In this document: positions 17,441 to 27,590 of the stretch, piece by piece
How positions within the stretch are numbered: the stretch's first letter is position 1
Layout: the number at the start of each line of letters is the position of its first letter
NCBI RefSeq assembly: GCF_034424375.1
Contig: NZ_CP139965.1
Coordinates: forward strand, 6,138,001 to 6,202,000
Length of the DNA stretch: 64,000 bases
From: Paraburkholderia kururiensis
GTDB taxonomy: Bacteria; Pseudomonadota; Gammaproteobacteria; Burkholderiales; Burkholderiaceae
Reading direction: 5' to 3'
Program-made: the position numbers and the translations under genes
Notes under the pieces: model-generated
Told to the model about the DNA's origin: nothing
The model's database searches: none
Seen by the model: the letters and a program-made list of their open reading frames with translations, nothing else

Positions 17441-20113
17441 CCACCTCGCGAAATACGGTCAATGAGAGTGCCTCCGGATTATCTGTAAAGACGTGCTGGG
17501 TGAAACCGTTCGCGTCGCTGTAGCCAGTCCATTTCGCCCCCGATTCGCTTTCAATTTCGTAGCGAGTATGCGCGAGCACGGTCTCGCCATCATCGTCGAC
17601 CAGATGGAATTGTTCGTGGTAGCGGGCGCCATCGCCGGAATGTGGCAGCGCGGGCAGCACATAACCGCGCGCGGCAGGCCCCGCAAACGAGTGTTGACCG
17701 CCCTTGACATCGACTTTGCCCGGCGCATGAATTTCGATGTTTCCGTCCGCGACGCGAATATACGCACCGCCGGACGTCAATAGTATTTCCTGCTTCGCCG
17801 CCGCCTCGATATTTTCAGCGGCAGACAGTACCTTTACGGTCTTCTGCGCGGTTACTTCGATGTTGTCGGAATGTGCCCGAATTTCTATCTTGCCCTTCGC
17901 CGCGAAGAGCTTCATGCCCGCATTCTGCACAAACAAACTGAGTTTTTCCGCGACGCTCGCAACCAGCGACTTGCCTGTTGCGATATGCGTGTTTTGCCCA
18001 CTGACAAGATTGGCTTGCGCATTGGCCGCAATGTGAACCGACCGCTGCGTGGAGAGCGCAATGCCGGCGGGACTGCCCAGCAGCATGATGGGCTCCTTGA
18101 ACGCGTTCGCGTTACCCGTCCCGCCGCCCGCGGTCTTTCCGCCGGACACCGCCCCGGAGACGCTGCGCTGCGCCGCGTCCGTGAACGATTTGAGCGCCTC
18201 GTATCCACTCTTGAGGCTTTCGGCTTGATGCGTGGTACTGGCATCCGACATCGATTCCAGCACGCTTTCCGAGTTCAGCAATTGCGAGACGGAGTCGCCT
18301 GCACCCAGTTGTTGAGCGGCGACCGGATGCGTGGTGACATACAGCCCCTGGCCGGCACGTACTGCGCCGTAGGCGTCAGACTTCAAGTCAAAACCGCTAC
18401 CGAGATAAGCGCCCCGGTTGTTGCCACTTTGGTCGACGAGATAACCCAGATGCAGCAGCGCGTTGGTGTTCGACGAATAGAGTTGAACCCGATTCTGTCC
18501 TGTCGAGTCGTCCATGACCATCTGGTTATAGCCGGTGCCCTGATATTCCTTCGACTTGTAGCCCGACAACAGACCGTTGGAATGCCAATGCGGTCGCGTC
18601 GCACCGTTATAAACCCGTCCGGTTGCGAGAGGTCTGTCGCAATCGCCGTCGACCCAGTCGATCAAGACCTCCTCGCCCACTCTCGGAACATGCACATCAC
18701 CGTATCCGCCGCCCGTATCGGACATTGCGACACGCACCCAGCATGACGCGTTTTCGTCCCCTTCGTTGAGCCGATCCCAGTGGAACCGCACCTTGATGCG
18801 ATTCAAGGAGTCGGTATAGACCTCCTCGTTGGCAGGGCCGGCGACAATTGCCGTCTGCATGTGCATGTCCGGCTTGTGGTGCTCAAATGGACTGCGATAG
18901 GGCACGGCTCTGCGTTGCGCTTCGATGTCGACGAGAAAGAATCCCTCGCTGCCGTCAGCATGGCTGACCGTGCGCCCCTGCTGACGGGCCCTGGCTGCGG
19001 CCAGCACGCCTGCGAGGCTATGAGGGAAGTCTGCCGCGTGGTTCGATACCGGCAGATTGTTCTCGATGAACCACGCGGCCTCCACTATGGCGAATTGCCG
19101 CTGCTGCTCGTTATCTCGCGCGTGGTCTGGATGGTTGCGCAATTCGAACCACCGACCGGCGTCCGCCGCTCGCAGGCCGCCAGTGCCATAAAACCTTTTC
19201 GCACGAGACTCCCATTCTTCCATGCGGATTCTCGAAAGGGCTTCACCGCGGTCCTGCGGACCGTAGGTATAGGCTCCCGTGTATTCGTACACCTCGGCTT
19301 GCGCGGGTAGATCGCCCTGGTTGGGAACCGTGGAAACGTTTGTGCCCTTCGGATAGGTCAACGAACCCGGCGTCTTGTAATCGAAGGTTCGCGTCGAAAG
19401 CGATGTGCTCTGCAGCGTGCGTGTGCCGGACCACTGCACCAGTGCATCCGCTTCGGCGTCCGTACCCGCGCGATAGAAATCGACAGTCTGCTGCGAGAGC
19501 GGCATAAGCCGATAAACGTCATCGACGACGACAAGCGTATGAGACTTCCCATCGTCGGCCTGCTCGAAACAGGAAAACAGCCCTTCGCTTTCCATGAGCC
19601 GATGCACGAAATTCCAATCGTCCTCATATTGCATACAGAAAGAACGCGGAGGCAACGGTCTGCGCACATCGAACCGGAAAGCGCCTCGCGCTTGCGGATG
19701 CATATTGAAGACATCGCTCAAAATGGCGTCCACGGACTTGTCCTGCCAGATGCGGGCGTCCTTCCGGAAACGCAGAAAGTGCATCCACGAGGCGAAGCCC
19801 ATCTGAAAGCTTGTCAGTCCACTGTCGGACCCCAGGCGCCGAGCGGTGTGACATAACCGTGATGAGGCAAATAAGACTTGTCCCCCTGCTGAATCCAAAG
19901 TGTGACGGGCTTCGCAATCAATGTTTTCAGCTCGATGATTTCAGACGTCGAGACGACGTCCACCGTCCATTCGAACTGGCGACCAAGCCGCGAATGACCC
20001 ACAGCGCGTTGAGGCAGCAACAGGTTATTGCCCAGCGGATTATCCAGTTTAAGCAGGCGGTCGTTCTGCAAAAATCCCGAGCGCATTGCTCTTAGCAAAT
20101 CTTGAGCACCCAT
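17412..20113 (-). pseudogene. vgrG: Type VI secretion spike protein VgrG, frameshifted
   Basis: A VgrG of about 900 codons: N-terminal gp27-like region, gp5-like OB region (VRFHWDRLNEGDENASCWVRVA), DUF2345 region with beta-helix repeats, and a C-terminal T6 Ig-like tail ending in acidic residues. The reading frame from ATG 20113 covers LPHHGYVT and then ends at a stop at 19814. The rest (TARRLGSDSGLTSFQMGF onward) is in a second frame. One missing base at about 19846-19852 restores a canonical GYVT-x-ARRLGSD sequence. No slippery heptamer is present, so this looks like mutation or a sequencing error. No other type VI structural gene is in the window; the spike would have to use an apparatus encoded elsewhere. 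Confidence 0.82.
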
Positions 20114-20468
20114 ACCGCCTCTTTTAATTGGCCGTTACGCTCTCGCGCGTGGGAGCGATTTTACGAAACCTCCGACGAATGAGCCAGTCAACCGAGGTAA
20201 AAAAACGTTTTCGGTAATTAATTCTGAGTAGAGTATTTATCGGAGCATATCTGGTAATTTTTTCTGATATGCGAATGTGAGACGGAAATTCCGCTGGCTA
20301 AGATTCGTGCCGATTCGCGCCCCACAAAAAACGCCCAACGGCAATGCCCCACCAACAACAAAAAGCGCGTACCGCCCCAAGAACGGCACGCGCACCGATA
20401 TCTCCACCGCGACGCCTCAGCCCCGCAAGCATCGCGGCGACCGCAAGCGGCCGTACGGCCGCCTCGGC
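20114..20468. other. AT-rich intergenic region between vgrG and fdhA
   Basis: This has no credible gene. The part next to vgrG is AT-rich and probably holds its promoter. It includes inverted arms CATATC (20246-20251) and GATATG (20266-20271) around a T-rich core, and an odd palindrome CGGAAATTCCG (20283-20293). Close to the fdhA stop is a perfect 16-base palindrome, GCGGCCGTACGGCCGC (20447-20462), which could act as a weak transcription stop for fdhA, although no T-run follows. Confidence 0.45.
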
Positions 20469-21668
20469 TCAAGCCGCCTTCAGCAACCCATGCGGATCGA
20501 TCACGAACTTGCGCGGCGCCCCGCCATCGAATTGCCGGTAGCCTTCGGGCGCCTCATCGAGTGACACCACTGTCACATTGACAATGTCCGCGATCGGCAG
20601 ACGGTCCCACAGAATCGCCTGCATGAGATTGCGGTTGTACTTCATCACGGGCGTCTGGCCGGTATGGAACGAATGCGACTTCGCCCAGCCCAGGCCAAAG
20701 CGGATGCTCAGGCTGCCGCGTTGGGCCGCCGGATCCACGGCGCCCGGATCGTCGGTCACGTAAAGGCCTGGAATGCCGATGGACCCGGCCACCCGCGTGA
20801 TGTCCATGAGCGAATTGAGTACCGTGGCCGGCGCCTCTTCCTGGTGGCCGTGCGAGCCGTGGCCGCGTGCCTCGAAGCCCACGCAGTCCACGGCGCAATC
20901 CACTTCGGGGGTGCCGAGTATCTGCGCGATCTGCTCGCCGAGCGACGCGTCGCGCGACAGGTCCACGGTTTCGAAGCCCATCTTGCGCGCGTGTTCGAGA
21001 CGCGCGGCATTCATGTCGCCGACAATCGTGCACGCCGCGCCCAGAAGGCGCGCCGACGCCGCGGCCGCCATGCCTACTGGGCCCGCGCCCGCGATGTAGG
21101 CCGTCGCGCCCGGTTTCACGCCGGCCATCACGGCGCCGTGGTAACCGGTGGGCAGAATGTCGGAGAGGCACGTGAGATCGCGAATCTTCGCCATCGCCTG
21201 ATCGCGGTCCGGGAACTTGAGCAGGTTGAAGTCGGCATACGGCACGAGCACGTATTCGGCCTGGCCGCCAATCCAGCCGCCCATGTCGACGTAGCCATAC
21301 GCGCCGCCCGCGCGCGACGGATTCACGTTCAGGCACACACCCGTGTGCTGTTCCTTGCAGGTTGGGCAGCGTCCGCACGCCACGTTGAACGGCACGGAAA
21401 CCAGGTCGCCCACGCGCAGCGTTTCCACGTCGCGGCCCACCTCGATCACTTCGCCGGTAATTTCGTGCCCGAGCACGAGGCCCGTGGGCGCGGTGGTACG
21501 TCCGCGCACCATGTGCTGGTCCGAGCCGCAGATGTTGGTGGACACCACTTTCAGGATCACGCCATGGCCAATGTCCCGGCCGCGGGGATCGACCATCTTC
21601 GGATAGTCGATCGACTGCACTTCGACCTTGCCCGGCCCGGTATACACGACACCGCGATTGCTGCTCAT
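20469..21668 (-). CDS. fdhA: Glutathione-independent formaldehyde dehydrogenase
   Basis: A 399-residue zinc alcohol dehydrogenase family member of the size of Pseudomonas FdhA. It shows STNICGSDQHMVRGRT (catalytic zinc site), GHEITGEVIEVG, the structural zinc cysteines in CGRCPTCKEQHTGVC, the NAD fold AYIAGAGPVGMAAAAS, and the long insert typical of the glutathione-independent enzymes (FEARGHGSHGHQEEAP). It oxidises formaldehyde to formate. Formaldehyde is released by demethylation of betaine derivatives, so it matches the betaine gene blocks on both sides. The ATG at 21668 has GGAG eight bases upstream, ruling out longer in-frame starts. It is divergent from betI. Confidence 0.93.
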   Translation of the reverse strand: MSSNRGVVYTGPGKVEVQSIDYPKMVDPRGRDIGHGVILKVVSTNICGSDQHMVRGRTTAPTGLVLGHEITGEVIEVGRDVETLRVGDLVSVPFNVACGRCPTCKEQHTGVCLNVNPSRAGGAYGYVDMGGWIGGQAEYVLVPYADFNLLKFPDRDQAMAKIRDLTCLSDILPTGYHGAVMAGVKPGATAYIAGAGPVGMAAAASARLLGAACTIVGDMNAARLEHARKMGFETVDLSRDASLGEQIAQILGTPEVDCAVDCVGFEARGHGSHGHQEEAPATVLNSLMDITRVAGSIGIPGLYVTDDPGAVDPAAQRGSLSIRFGLGWAKSHSFHTGQTPVMKYNRNLMQAILWDRLPIADIVNVTVVSLDEAPEGYRQFDGGAPRKFVIDPHGLLKAA

Positions 21669-21830
21669 CGTTCTGTCTCCATGTTCGTCTGATGACGTCG
21701 TCGTTCGCCGCGGCACGCGCGGCTGCCGCTCTCACTGCTGTCACCAGCGTAGTCGCGATCGACCCTGCCCGATTGTGCAAAAACCGACACCGGTTTGGCC
21801 GCCGCCGACACACGCGTTTCGGTGCGTTTT

Positions 21831-21852
21831 TATTGATTGAACGTTCAATAAA
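21831..21852. promoter_or_regulatory. BetI-type operator upstream of betI-betB-betA
   Basis: A perfect 14-base palindrome, ATTGAACGTTCAAT, lies at 21836-21849 inside a T/A-rich context (TTATTG to the left, AATAAA to the right), about 100 bases before betI. TetR-family BetI proteins bind such palindromes and repress the bet genes until choline is present. It lies in the 281-base fdhA/betI divergent region, so it might also affect fdhA. The assignment is from the symmetry and position; binding is inferred. Confidence 0.72.
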
Positions 21853-21949
21853 AAATAGCTACGATGCGACATCCTTTAGAGCAGCCTTCAGACGTCCCTG
21901 CAAGCCCGTGCGTCGTTCGCACGAGCCCGTGTCGCGAGTCCCGTTCACC

Positions 21950-22537
21950 ATGCCCAAAGTCGGAATGCGCGAAGTGCGTCGCGCGCAGCTGATCGACGCC
22001 ACCCTGCTCACCATCGACGAAGCCGGTCTCGCCGGCACCACGCTCGCGTCCGTGGCGCAGCGCGCCAACATTTCGACGGGCATCGTGAGCCACTATTTCG
22101 GCGACAAGGACGGGCTGCTCGAAGCCACGATGCGCCACATCCTGCGTGATCTGTGGGCCGCCACGCGGCGCCGCCGCATCGCTGCGAAGCCGCAGCCGCG
22201 CGCGCGTCTGCGTGCGGTCGTGGCCGCCAATTTCGATGTGAGCCAGGTGAGCGGCCCCGTCATGAAGACGTGGCTCGCCTTCTGGTCGCAAAGCATGCAC
22301 GAGCCCGCGCTGCGCCGTTTGCAGCACGTCAACACGCGCAGGCTCTATTCGAATCTCTGCGCGGAATTCGCCAAGGCGCTGCCGCGCGGCGCGGCACGGC
22401 GCGCGGCAAGCGGCCTCGCCGCCATGATCGACGGGCTCTGGCTGCGCGGCGCGCTGTCGGGCGACCCGTTCGACACGCGCGCGGCGCTGCGCCTCGCCCA
22501 CGACTACATCGACATGCTGCTCGAAGCGCGCGCGTAG
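21950..22537 (+). CDS. betI: Choline-responsive TetR-family repressor BetI
   Basis: A 195-residue protein, the same length as E. coli BetI. The N-terminal HTH (GTTLASVAQRANISTGIVSHYF) lies at about residues 27-50, followed by the BetI-type ligand domain (WLAFWSQSMHEPALRRLQHVNTRRLYSNL). The start MPKVGMREVRRAQLIDATL matches the family; a longer in-frame extension upstream would include the promoter and is rejected. It leads the betI-betB-betA operon and should repress it in the absence of choline through the palindrome about 100 bases upstream. Confidence 0.94.
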   Translation: MPKVGMREVRRAQLIDATLLTIDEAGLAGTTLASVAQRANISTGIVSHYFGDKDGLLEATMRHILRDLWAATRRRRIAAKPQPRARLRAVVAANFDVSQVSGPVMKTWLAFWSQSMHEPALRRLQHVNTRRLYSNLCAEFAKALPRGAARRAASGLAAMIDGLWLRGALSGDPFDTRAALRLAHDYIDMLLEARA

Positions 22538-22574
22538 CCCTGCAACGCGCCCGCCTCTTTCAAGGAGAAACACG

Positions 22575-24044
22575 ATGCCTTCCTACGGCCTGCAACGTCT
22601 CTACATCGGCGGCGAATATGTCGATGCCACCAGCGGCGAAACCTTCGACACGTTCGATCCCGCCACGGGCGACAAGCTCGCCACCGTGCAGCAGGCCAGC
22701 GCGGCCGACATCGACCGCGCCGTTCAGTCCGCGCGCGAAGGCCAGCGCGCGTGGGCCGCGCTCACCGCGATGCAGCGCTCGCGCATTCTGCGCCGCGCCG
22801 TCGAATTGCTGCGCGAGCGCAACGACGCGCTCGCGGAACTCGAAATGCACGACACGGGTAAGCCCATTGCCGAAACGCGCGCAGTGGACATCGTGACCGG
22901 CGCCGACGTGATCGAGTACTACGCCGGCCTCGCGCCCGCTATCGAAGGCGAGCAGATTCCGCTGCGCGCCGAGTCGTTCTTCTACACGCGGCGCGAGCCG
23001 CTCGGCGTGACGGCGGGCATCGGCGCGTGGAACTATCCGATCCAGATTGCCTGCTGGAAGTCCGCGCCCGCGCTCGCTGCGGGCAACGCGATGATCTTCA
23101 AGCCAAGCGAAGTGACGCCGCTGTCGGCTTCGAAACTCGCGGAGATCTATATCGAAGCGGGCGTGCCGCCTGGCGTGTTCAACGTCGTGCAGGGCGACGG
23201 ACGCGTCGGGGCGTTGCTCACGGCGCACGAAGGCATCGAGAAGGTCTCGTTCACGGGCGGCGTGGAAACGGGCAAGAAGGTGATGTCGATGGCCGGTGCC
23301 TCGTCGCTCAAGGAAGTGACGATGGAGCTGGGCGGCAAATCTCCGCTCATCGTCTTCGACGACGCCGATCTGGACCGCGCCGCGGACATCGCCGTCACGG
23401 CCAACTTCTTCAGCGCGGGCCAGGTCTGCACCAACGGCACGCGCGTGTTCGTGCACGCCGCGGTGCAGGCCGCGTTCGAAGCACGCGTACTCGAACGTGT
23501 GAAACGCATCCGCATCGGCAAGCCGTCGGATCCGCAGACCAACTTCGGTCCGCTCGCGAGTGCGGCGCAACTCGACAAGGTGCTCGGCTATATCGAAAGC
23601 GGCAAGCGCGAAGGCGCGCGGCTCGTGGCGGGCGGCACGCGCCTCGTTGACGGCCACTTCGCGTCGGGCCAGTACGTCGCCCCTACGGTGTTCGCCGACT
23701 GCCGCGACGACATGCGCATCGTGCGCGAAGAGATTTTCGGACCGGTGATGAGCCTGCTCACGTTCAGGGACGAGGAAGAAGTGATCGCCCGCGCCAACGC
23801 CACGCATTACGGCCTTGCGGCCGGTGTCGTGACGGAGAGCCTGGCCCGCGCGCATCGCGTGATTCACCGGCTGGAAGCGGGCATCTGCTGGATCAACACG
23901 TGGGGCGAGTCGCCCGCCGAAATGCCGGTGGGCGGCTACAAGCAGTCGGGCGTGGGCCGCGAAAACGGCATCGCCACGCTTGGGCATTACACGCGCATCA
24001 AGTCGGTCCAGGTGGAACTGGGCCGCTATCAGGCCGTGTTCTGA
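22575..24044 (+). CDS. betB: Betaine aldehyde dehydrogenase
   Basis: A 489-residue aldehyde dehydrogenase. It contains GAWNYPIQIACWKSAPALAAGNAMIFKPSE-type cofactor segments, the catalytic glutamate region VTMELGGKSPLIVFDD (near 250) and the catalytic cysteine in FFSAGQVCTNGTRV (near 285). The C-terminus shows GESPAEMPVGGYKQSG, typical of BetB. It oxidises betaine aldehyde to glycine betaine with NAD(P). AAGGAGA stands a few bases before the ATG. It sits 37 bases behind betI and 90 before betA. Confidence 0.95.
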   Translation: MPSYGLQRLYIGGEYVDATSGETFDTFDPATGDKLATVQQASAADIDRAVQSAREGQRAWAALTAMQRSRILRRAVELLRERNDALAELEMHDTGKPIAETRAVDIVTGADVIEYYAGLAPAIEGEQIPLRAESFFYTRREPLGVTAGIGAWNYPIQIACWKSAPALAAGNAMIFKPSEVTPLSASKLAEIYIEAGVPPGVFNVVQGDGRVGALLTAHEGIEKVSFTGGVETGKKVMSMAGASSLKEVTMELGGKSPLIVFDDADLDRAADIAVTANFFSAGQVCTNGTRVFVHAAVQAAFEARVLERVKRIRIGKPSDPQTNFGPLASAAQLDKVLGYIESGKREGARLVAGGTRLVDGHFASGQYVAPTVFADCRDDMRIVREEIFGPVMSLLTFRDEEEVIARANATHYGLAAGVVTESLARAHRVIHRLEAGICWINTWGESPAEMPVGGYKQSGVGRENGIATLGHYTRIKSVQVELGRYQAVF

Positions 24045-24064
24045 CGCACGGCAGGCACAGGGCA

Positions 24065-24082
24065 CACAGGACGCACAGGACG
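24065..24082. repeat. Short tandem repeat in the betB-betA spacer
   Basis: The nonamer CACAGGACG occurs twice back to back (24065-24073 and 24074-24082), with further partial copies of ACACAGG and GCACAG around it in the 90-base spacer. It looks like local replication slippage. It is not symmetrical, so a regulatory role is not suggested. Confidence 0.6.
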
Positions 24083-24134
24083 CAACGCGAACAACGGCAC
24101 GAAGAGACACACGGCTCAACACAGGGAGCACAGC

Positions 24135-25892
24135 ATGGCAGCGAAGGAATACGACTACATCGTGATCGGCGCGGGCTCCGCGGGCAACGTGCTCGCCACG
24201 CGTCTCACCGAAGACGCGGACGTCACGGTACTGCTGCTCGAAGCCGGCGGCCCGGACTACCGCTTCGACTTCCGCACGCAGATGCCGGCCGCGCTCGCGT
24301 ATCCGCTGCAAGGTCGCCGCTACAACTGGGCCTACGAGACCGACCCGGAGCCGCACATGAACAACCGCCGCATGGAGTGCGGGCGCGGCAAGGGCCTGGG
24401 CGGTTCGTCGCTCATCAACGGCATGTGCTACATCCGCGGCAACGCACTCGACTACGACGGCTGGGCCGAACGAAAAGGCCTTGAAAACTGGGCTTATCTC
24501 GACTGCCTGCCGTATTTCCGCAAAGCTGAAACGCGCGACGTCGGCGCGAACGACTATCACGGCGGCGACGGTCCCGTGCACGTGACCACGAGCAAGCCCG
24601 GCGCGAATCCGCTCTTCGAGGCAATGGTCGAAGCCGGTGTGCAGGCAGGCTACCCGCGCACGGAAGACCTCAACGGTTATCGCCAGGAAGGCTTTGGCCC
24701 GATGGATCGCACGGTCACGCCGAAGGGCCGCCGCGCCAGCACGGCGCGCGGCTATCTGGACCGTGCCGGCGCGCGCCCCAACCTCACCATCGTCACGCAC
24801 GCGCTCACGGACCGCATCCTGTTCTCGGGCAAGCGCGCCGTGGGTGTGGATTATCTGCAAGGCAACACGACGGTCACGGCGCACGCGCGTCGTGAAGTGC
24901 TGCTCTCGAGCGGCGCCATCGCCTCGCCGCAGATCCTGCAACGCTCGGGCGTGGGCCCCGGCGCGTGGCTACGCGAAGCGGGCGTACCCGTCGTGCTCGA
25001 TTTGCCCGGCGTAGGGCAGAACCTGCAGGACCATCTCGAGATGTACATGCAGTACGCCTGCAAGGAACCCGTCTCGCTGTACCCGGCCCTGCTGCTGCAC
25101 AACCAGCCTGCTATCGGCATCGAATGGCTGCTGCGCGGCACGGGCATCGGCGCGAGCAATCATTTCGAGGCGGGCGGTTTCATCCGTACGCGCGACGACG
25201 ACCCGTGGCCGAATATTCAGTACCACTTCCTGCCTGTCGCCATCAACTACAACGGCACCAACGCGATCCGCATGCACGGCTTCCAGGCGCACGTGGGCTC
25301 CATGCGTTCGCCCAGCCGCGGCCGCGTGAAGCTGCGTTCGCGCGACCCGCGCGAGCATCCGTCGATCCTCTTCAACTACATGGCCGAAGCACTCGACTGG
25401 CGCGAGTTCCGCGACGCCATCCGCATCACGCGCGAAATCATGCGGCAGCCCGCGCTGGACCGCTATCGCGGCGAGGAACTGAATCCCGGCGCGCAACTGA
25501 CGACCGACGCCGAACTCGATGCGTTCGTGCGCGCCCGCGCCGAAACCGCGTACCACCCGTCATGTTCGTGCGCGATGGGCTACGACGACATGGCCGTGGT
25601 GGACAGCGAAGGACGCGTGCATGGCATCGAAGGGCTGCGCGTGGTGGATGCTTCCATCATGCCGCGCATCACCACCGGCAACCTCAACGCGCCCACCATC
25701 ATGCTCGCGGAGAAGATTGCCGACCGCATTCGCGGGCGCACACCGCTCGCGCGCGTAGAGACGCCCTACTACGTCGCCAACGGCGCGCCGGCGCGCGGCA
25801 AGGCGCTGCGCAGCAGTGGCGCGGGCGATGCCCCAGCATCGGGCACGGCGGGCATCGCGGGCGCGCGCGATGCGGCGTTGCACACGCACTGA
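24135..25892 (+). CDS. betA: Choline dehydrogenase
   Basis: A 585-residue GMC flavoprotein. The FAD-binding GAGSAGNVLATRL lies at residues 12-24, GRGKGLGGSSLINGMCYIRG near 85, and LSSGAIASPQILQRSGVG near 260. The C-terminal active site HPSCSCAMG near 475 is followed by VVDASIMPRITTGNLNAPTIM. It oxidises choline to betaine aldehyde at the membrane. The last 30 or so residues are an Ala/Gly-rich tail of low complexity. It is the third gene of the betIBA operon, preceded by AGGGAGCACAGC before the ATG. Confidence 0.95.
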   Translation: MAAKEYDYIVIGAGSAGNVLATRLTEDADVTVLLLEAGGPDYRFDFRTQMPAALAYPLQGRRYNWAYETDPEPHMNNRRMECGRGKGLGGSSLINGMCYIRGNALDYDGWAERKGLENWAYLDCLPYFRKAETRDVGANDYHGGDGPVHVTTSKPGANPLFEAMVEAGVQAGYPRTEDLNGYRQEGFGPMDRTVTPKGRRASTARGYLDRAGARPNLTIVTHALTDRILFSGKRAVGVDYLQGNTTVTAHARREVLLSSGAIASPQILQRSGVGPGAWLREAGVPVVLDLPGVGQNLQDHLEMYMQYACKEPVSLYPALLLHNQPAIGIEWLLRGTGIGASNHFEAGGFIRTRDDDPWPNIQYHFLPVAINYNGTNAIRMHGFQAHVGSMRSPSRGRVKLRSRDPREHPSILFNYMAEALDWREFRDAIRITREIMRQPALDRYRGEELNPGAQLTTDAELDAFVRARAETAYHPSCSCAMGYDDMAVVDSEGRVHGIEGLRVVDASIMPRITTGNLNAPTIMLAEKIADRIRGRTPLARVETPYYVANGAPARGKALRSSGAGDAPASGTAGIAGARDAALHTH

Positions 25893-26095
25893 GCGCGGGA
25901 GCGAACGGAACGCACCACGCGAACCCGCGGTACATGGCGAGCCCGTTCCATTGCCATGCCGCATCCGTTCTATGTGCGCGAATAATGGCCGCGTCTACTG
26001 AACGTCAGGTGGGCCGCAGCGCATGCATCTGAATGGCCGGCAGTAACAGCGGTCCGCATGCGGCGTGCCCTTCGTTCATTCGCCCAGGGGACGCC

Positions 26096-27562
26096 ATGCC
26101 GACCGCCGCTGCTGCTTCAGCCTCTTCCGCTTCCCAACCCGGCCGTCGCGCCACTGCGGCGGCCCGTCTCGAGCGTCTGCCGTTTTCGGGCTACCACCGC
26201 ACGCTCTTCGTCATCATCGCGATTGCGTTCTTCTTCGACTCGGTCGACCTCGGCACGATGACGTTCGTGCTCGGCTCCATCAAGACGGAGTTCCATCTGT
26301 CGACGGCGACAGCCGGGCTCGTGGCGAGCGCGAGCTTCTTCGGCATGGTGCTGGGTGCCGCGCTGGCGGGACTGCTCGCGGACCGCTTCGGGCGTCGCCC
26401 CGTGTTTCAGTGGAGCATGGTGTTGTGGGGCGCGGCGTCGTATCTGTGCTCCACGGCGCAATCCGTGGAGGCGCTGATCGTCTACCGCGTGCTGCTCGGC
26501 ATCGGTATGGGCATGGAGTTTCCCATCGCGCAGACGCTGCTCTCGGAGTTCGTGCCCGCCTCGTCGCGCGGTCGGCTGATCGCGCTGATGGACGGCTTCT
26601 GGCCGCTCGGTTTCATCACGGCGGGATGCGTTTCGTACGCGGTGCTGCCGCATTTCGGCTGGCGCACGGTGTTCGCGCTGCTCGCCATTCCGGCCATCTT
26701 CGTGCTGATCGTGCGCCGCGTGGTGCCCGAATCGCCGCGCTGGCTCGAACATCGCGGCCGTCTGGGCGAAGCCGATGCGGTGCTCGCTCAAGTAGAAACG
26801 AAGGTCATGCGCTCGAAGGGACTGGCGTCGCTGCCGGCGCCGTCGCTGGTTGCATCGAATGTCGATACGGAGGCCACGACCGACCGCCGCGGCGCCTTCC
26901 GCGAAATCTGGAGCGCGGCGTACCGGCAGCGCACCGTCATGGTGTGGCTGCTGTGGTTCTTCGCCTTGCTCGGCTTTTACGGCCTCACGTCGTGGCTCGG
27001 CGCGCTGATGCAGCAGGCGGGGTTCGCAGTAACGAAGTCGGTGCTCTATACGGTGCTGATTTCGCTGGGCGGCATTCCCGGCTTTCTGTGCGCGGCGTGG
27101 CTCGTCGAACGTTGGGGACGCAAGCCCACCACCATCGCCTCGCTCACGGGCGGCGCGGTCATGGCTTACGTCTACGGACAAACGGCCCTGCATGCCGATA
27201 GCGCAACACTGCTGATCTGCACGGGGCTCGCCATGCAGTTCTTCCTGTTCGGTATGTGGGCCGCGCTCTATACCTACACGCCCGAGCTATACGGCACGGG
27301 GGCGCGGGCAACGGGGTCGGGTTTCGCGTCGGCCATTGGACGCATCGGGTCGCTGATCGGTCCGTATGTGGTGGGCGTCGTGTTGCCCGTGTTCGGCCAG
27401 GGCGGCGTGTTCACGCTGGGGGCACTGTCGTTCGCCGTGGCGGCGCTCGCCGTGTGGTTGATGGGCATCGAAACGAAGGGGCTCGCGCTCGAAACGCTGG
27501 CATCGAAAACCGCTGGGGCCGGGTCCGTGGCCTGGCAAGGCGCGGCGGACGAGATGCGCTGA
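26096..27562 (+). CDS. MFS transporter, sugar/aromatic acid porter type
   Basis: A 488-residue major facilitator with twelve predicted membrane segments. The loop motifs LADRFGRRPVFQWSM (after segment 2) and VPESPRWLEHRGRLGEADAVL (after segment 6) are those of the sugar porter and aromatic acid/H+ symporter branches. ERWGRKPT repeats the first loop in the second half. The ATG at 26096 follows AGGGGA. It lies 203 bases behind betA in the same direction, so coupling to choline use is possible, but choline carriers are usually BCCT or ABC types. I cannot name the substrate. Confidence 0.8.
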   Translation: MPTAAAASASSASQPGRRATAAARLERLPFSGYHRTLFVIIAIAFFFDSVDLGTMTFVLGSIKTEFHLSTATAGLVASASFFGMVLGAALAGLLADRFGRRPVFQWSMVLWGAASYLCSTAQSVEALIVYRVLLGIGMGMEFPIAQTLLSEFVPASSRGRLIALMDGFWPLGFITAGCVSYAVLPHFGWRTVFALLAIPAIFVLIVRRVVPESPRWLEHRGRLGEADAVLAQVETKVMRSKGLASLPAPSLVASNVDTEATTDRRGAFREIWSAAYRQRTVMVWLLWFFALLGFYGLTSWLGALMQQAGFAVTKSVLYTVLISLGGIPGFLCAAWLVERWGRKPTTIASLTGGAVMAYVYGQTALHADSATLLICTGLAMQFFLFGMWAALYTYTPELYGTGARATGSGFASAIGRIGSLIGPYVVGVVLPVFGQGGVFTLGALSFAVAALAVWLMGIETKGLALETLASKTAGAGSVAWQGAADEMR

Positions 27563-27590
27563 GCAGTGTGAGCGCGCCGCCCGCTTCCCG

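Noticed and set aside
19840..19860. Programmed -1 frameshift in vgrG
   Set aside because: There is no X-XXY-YYZ slippery sequence or clear downstream pseudoknot; a lost base is simpler.
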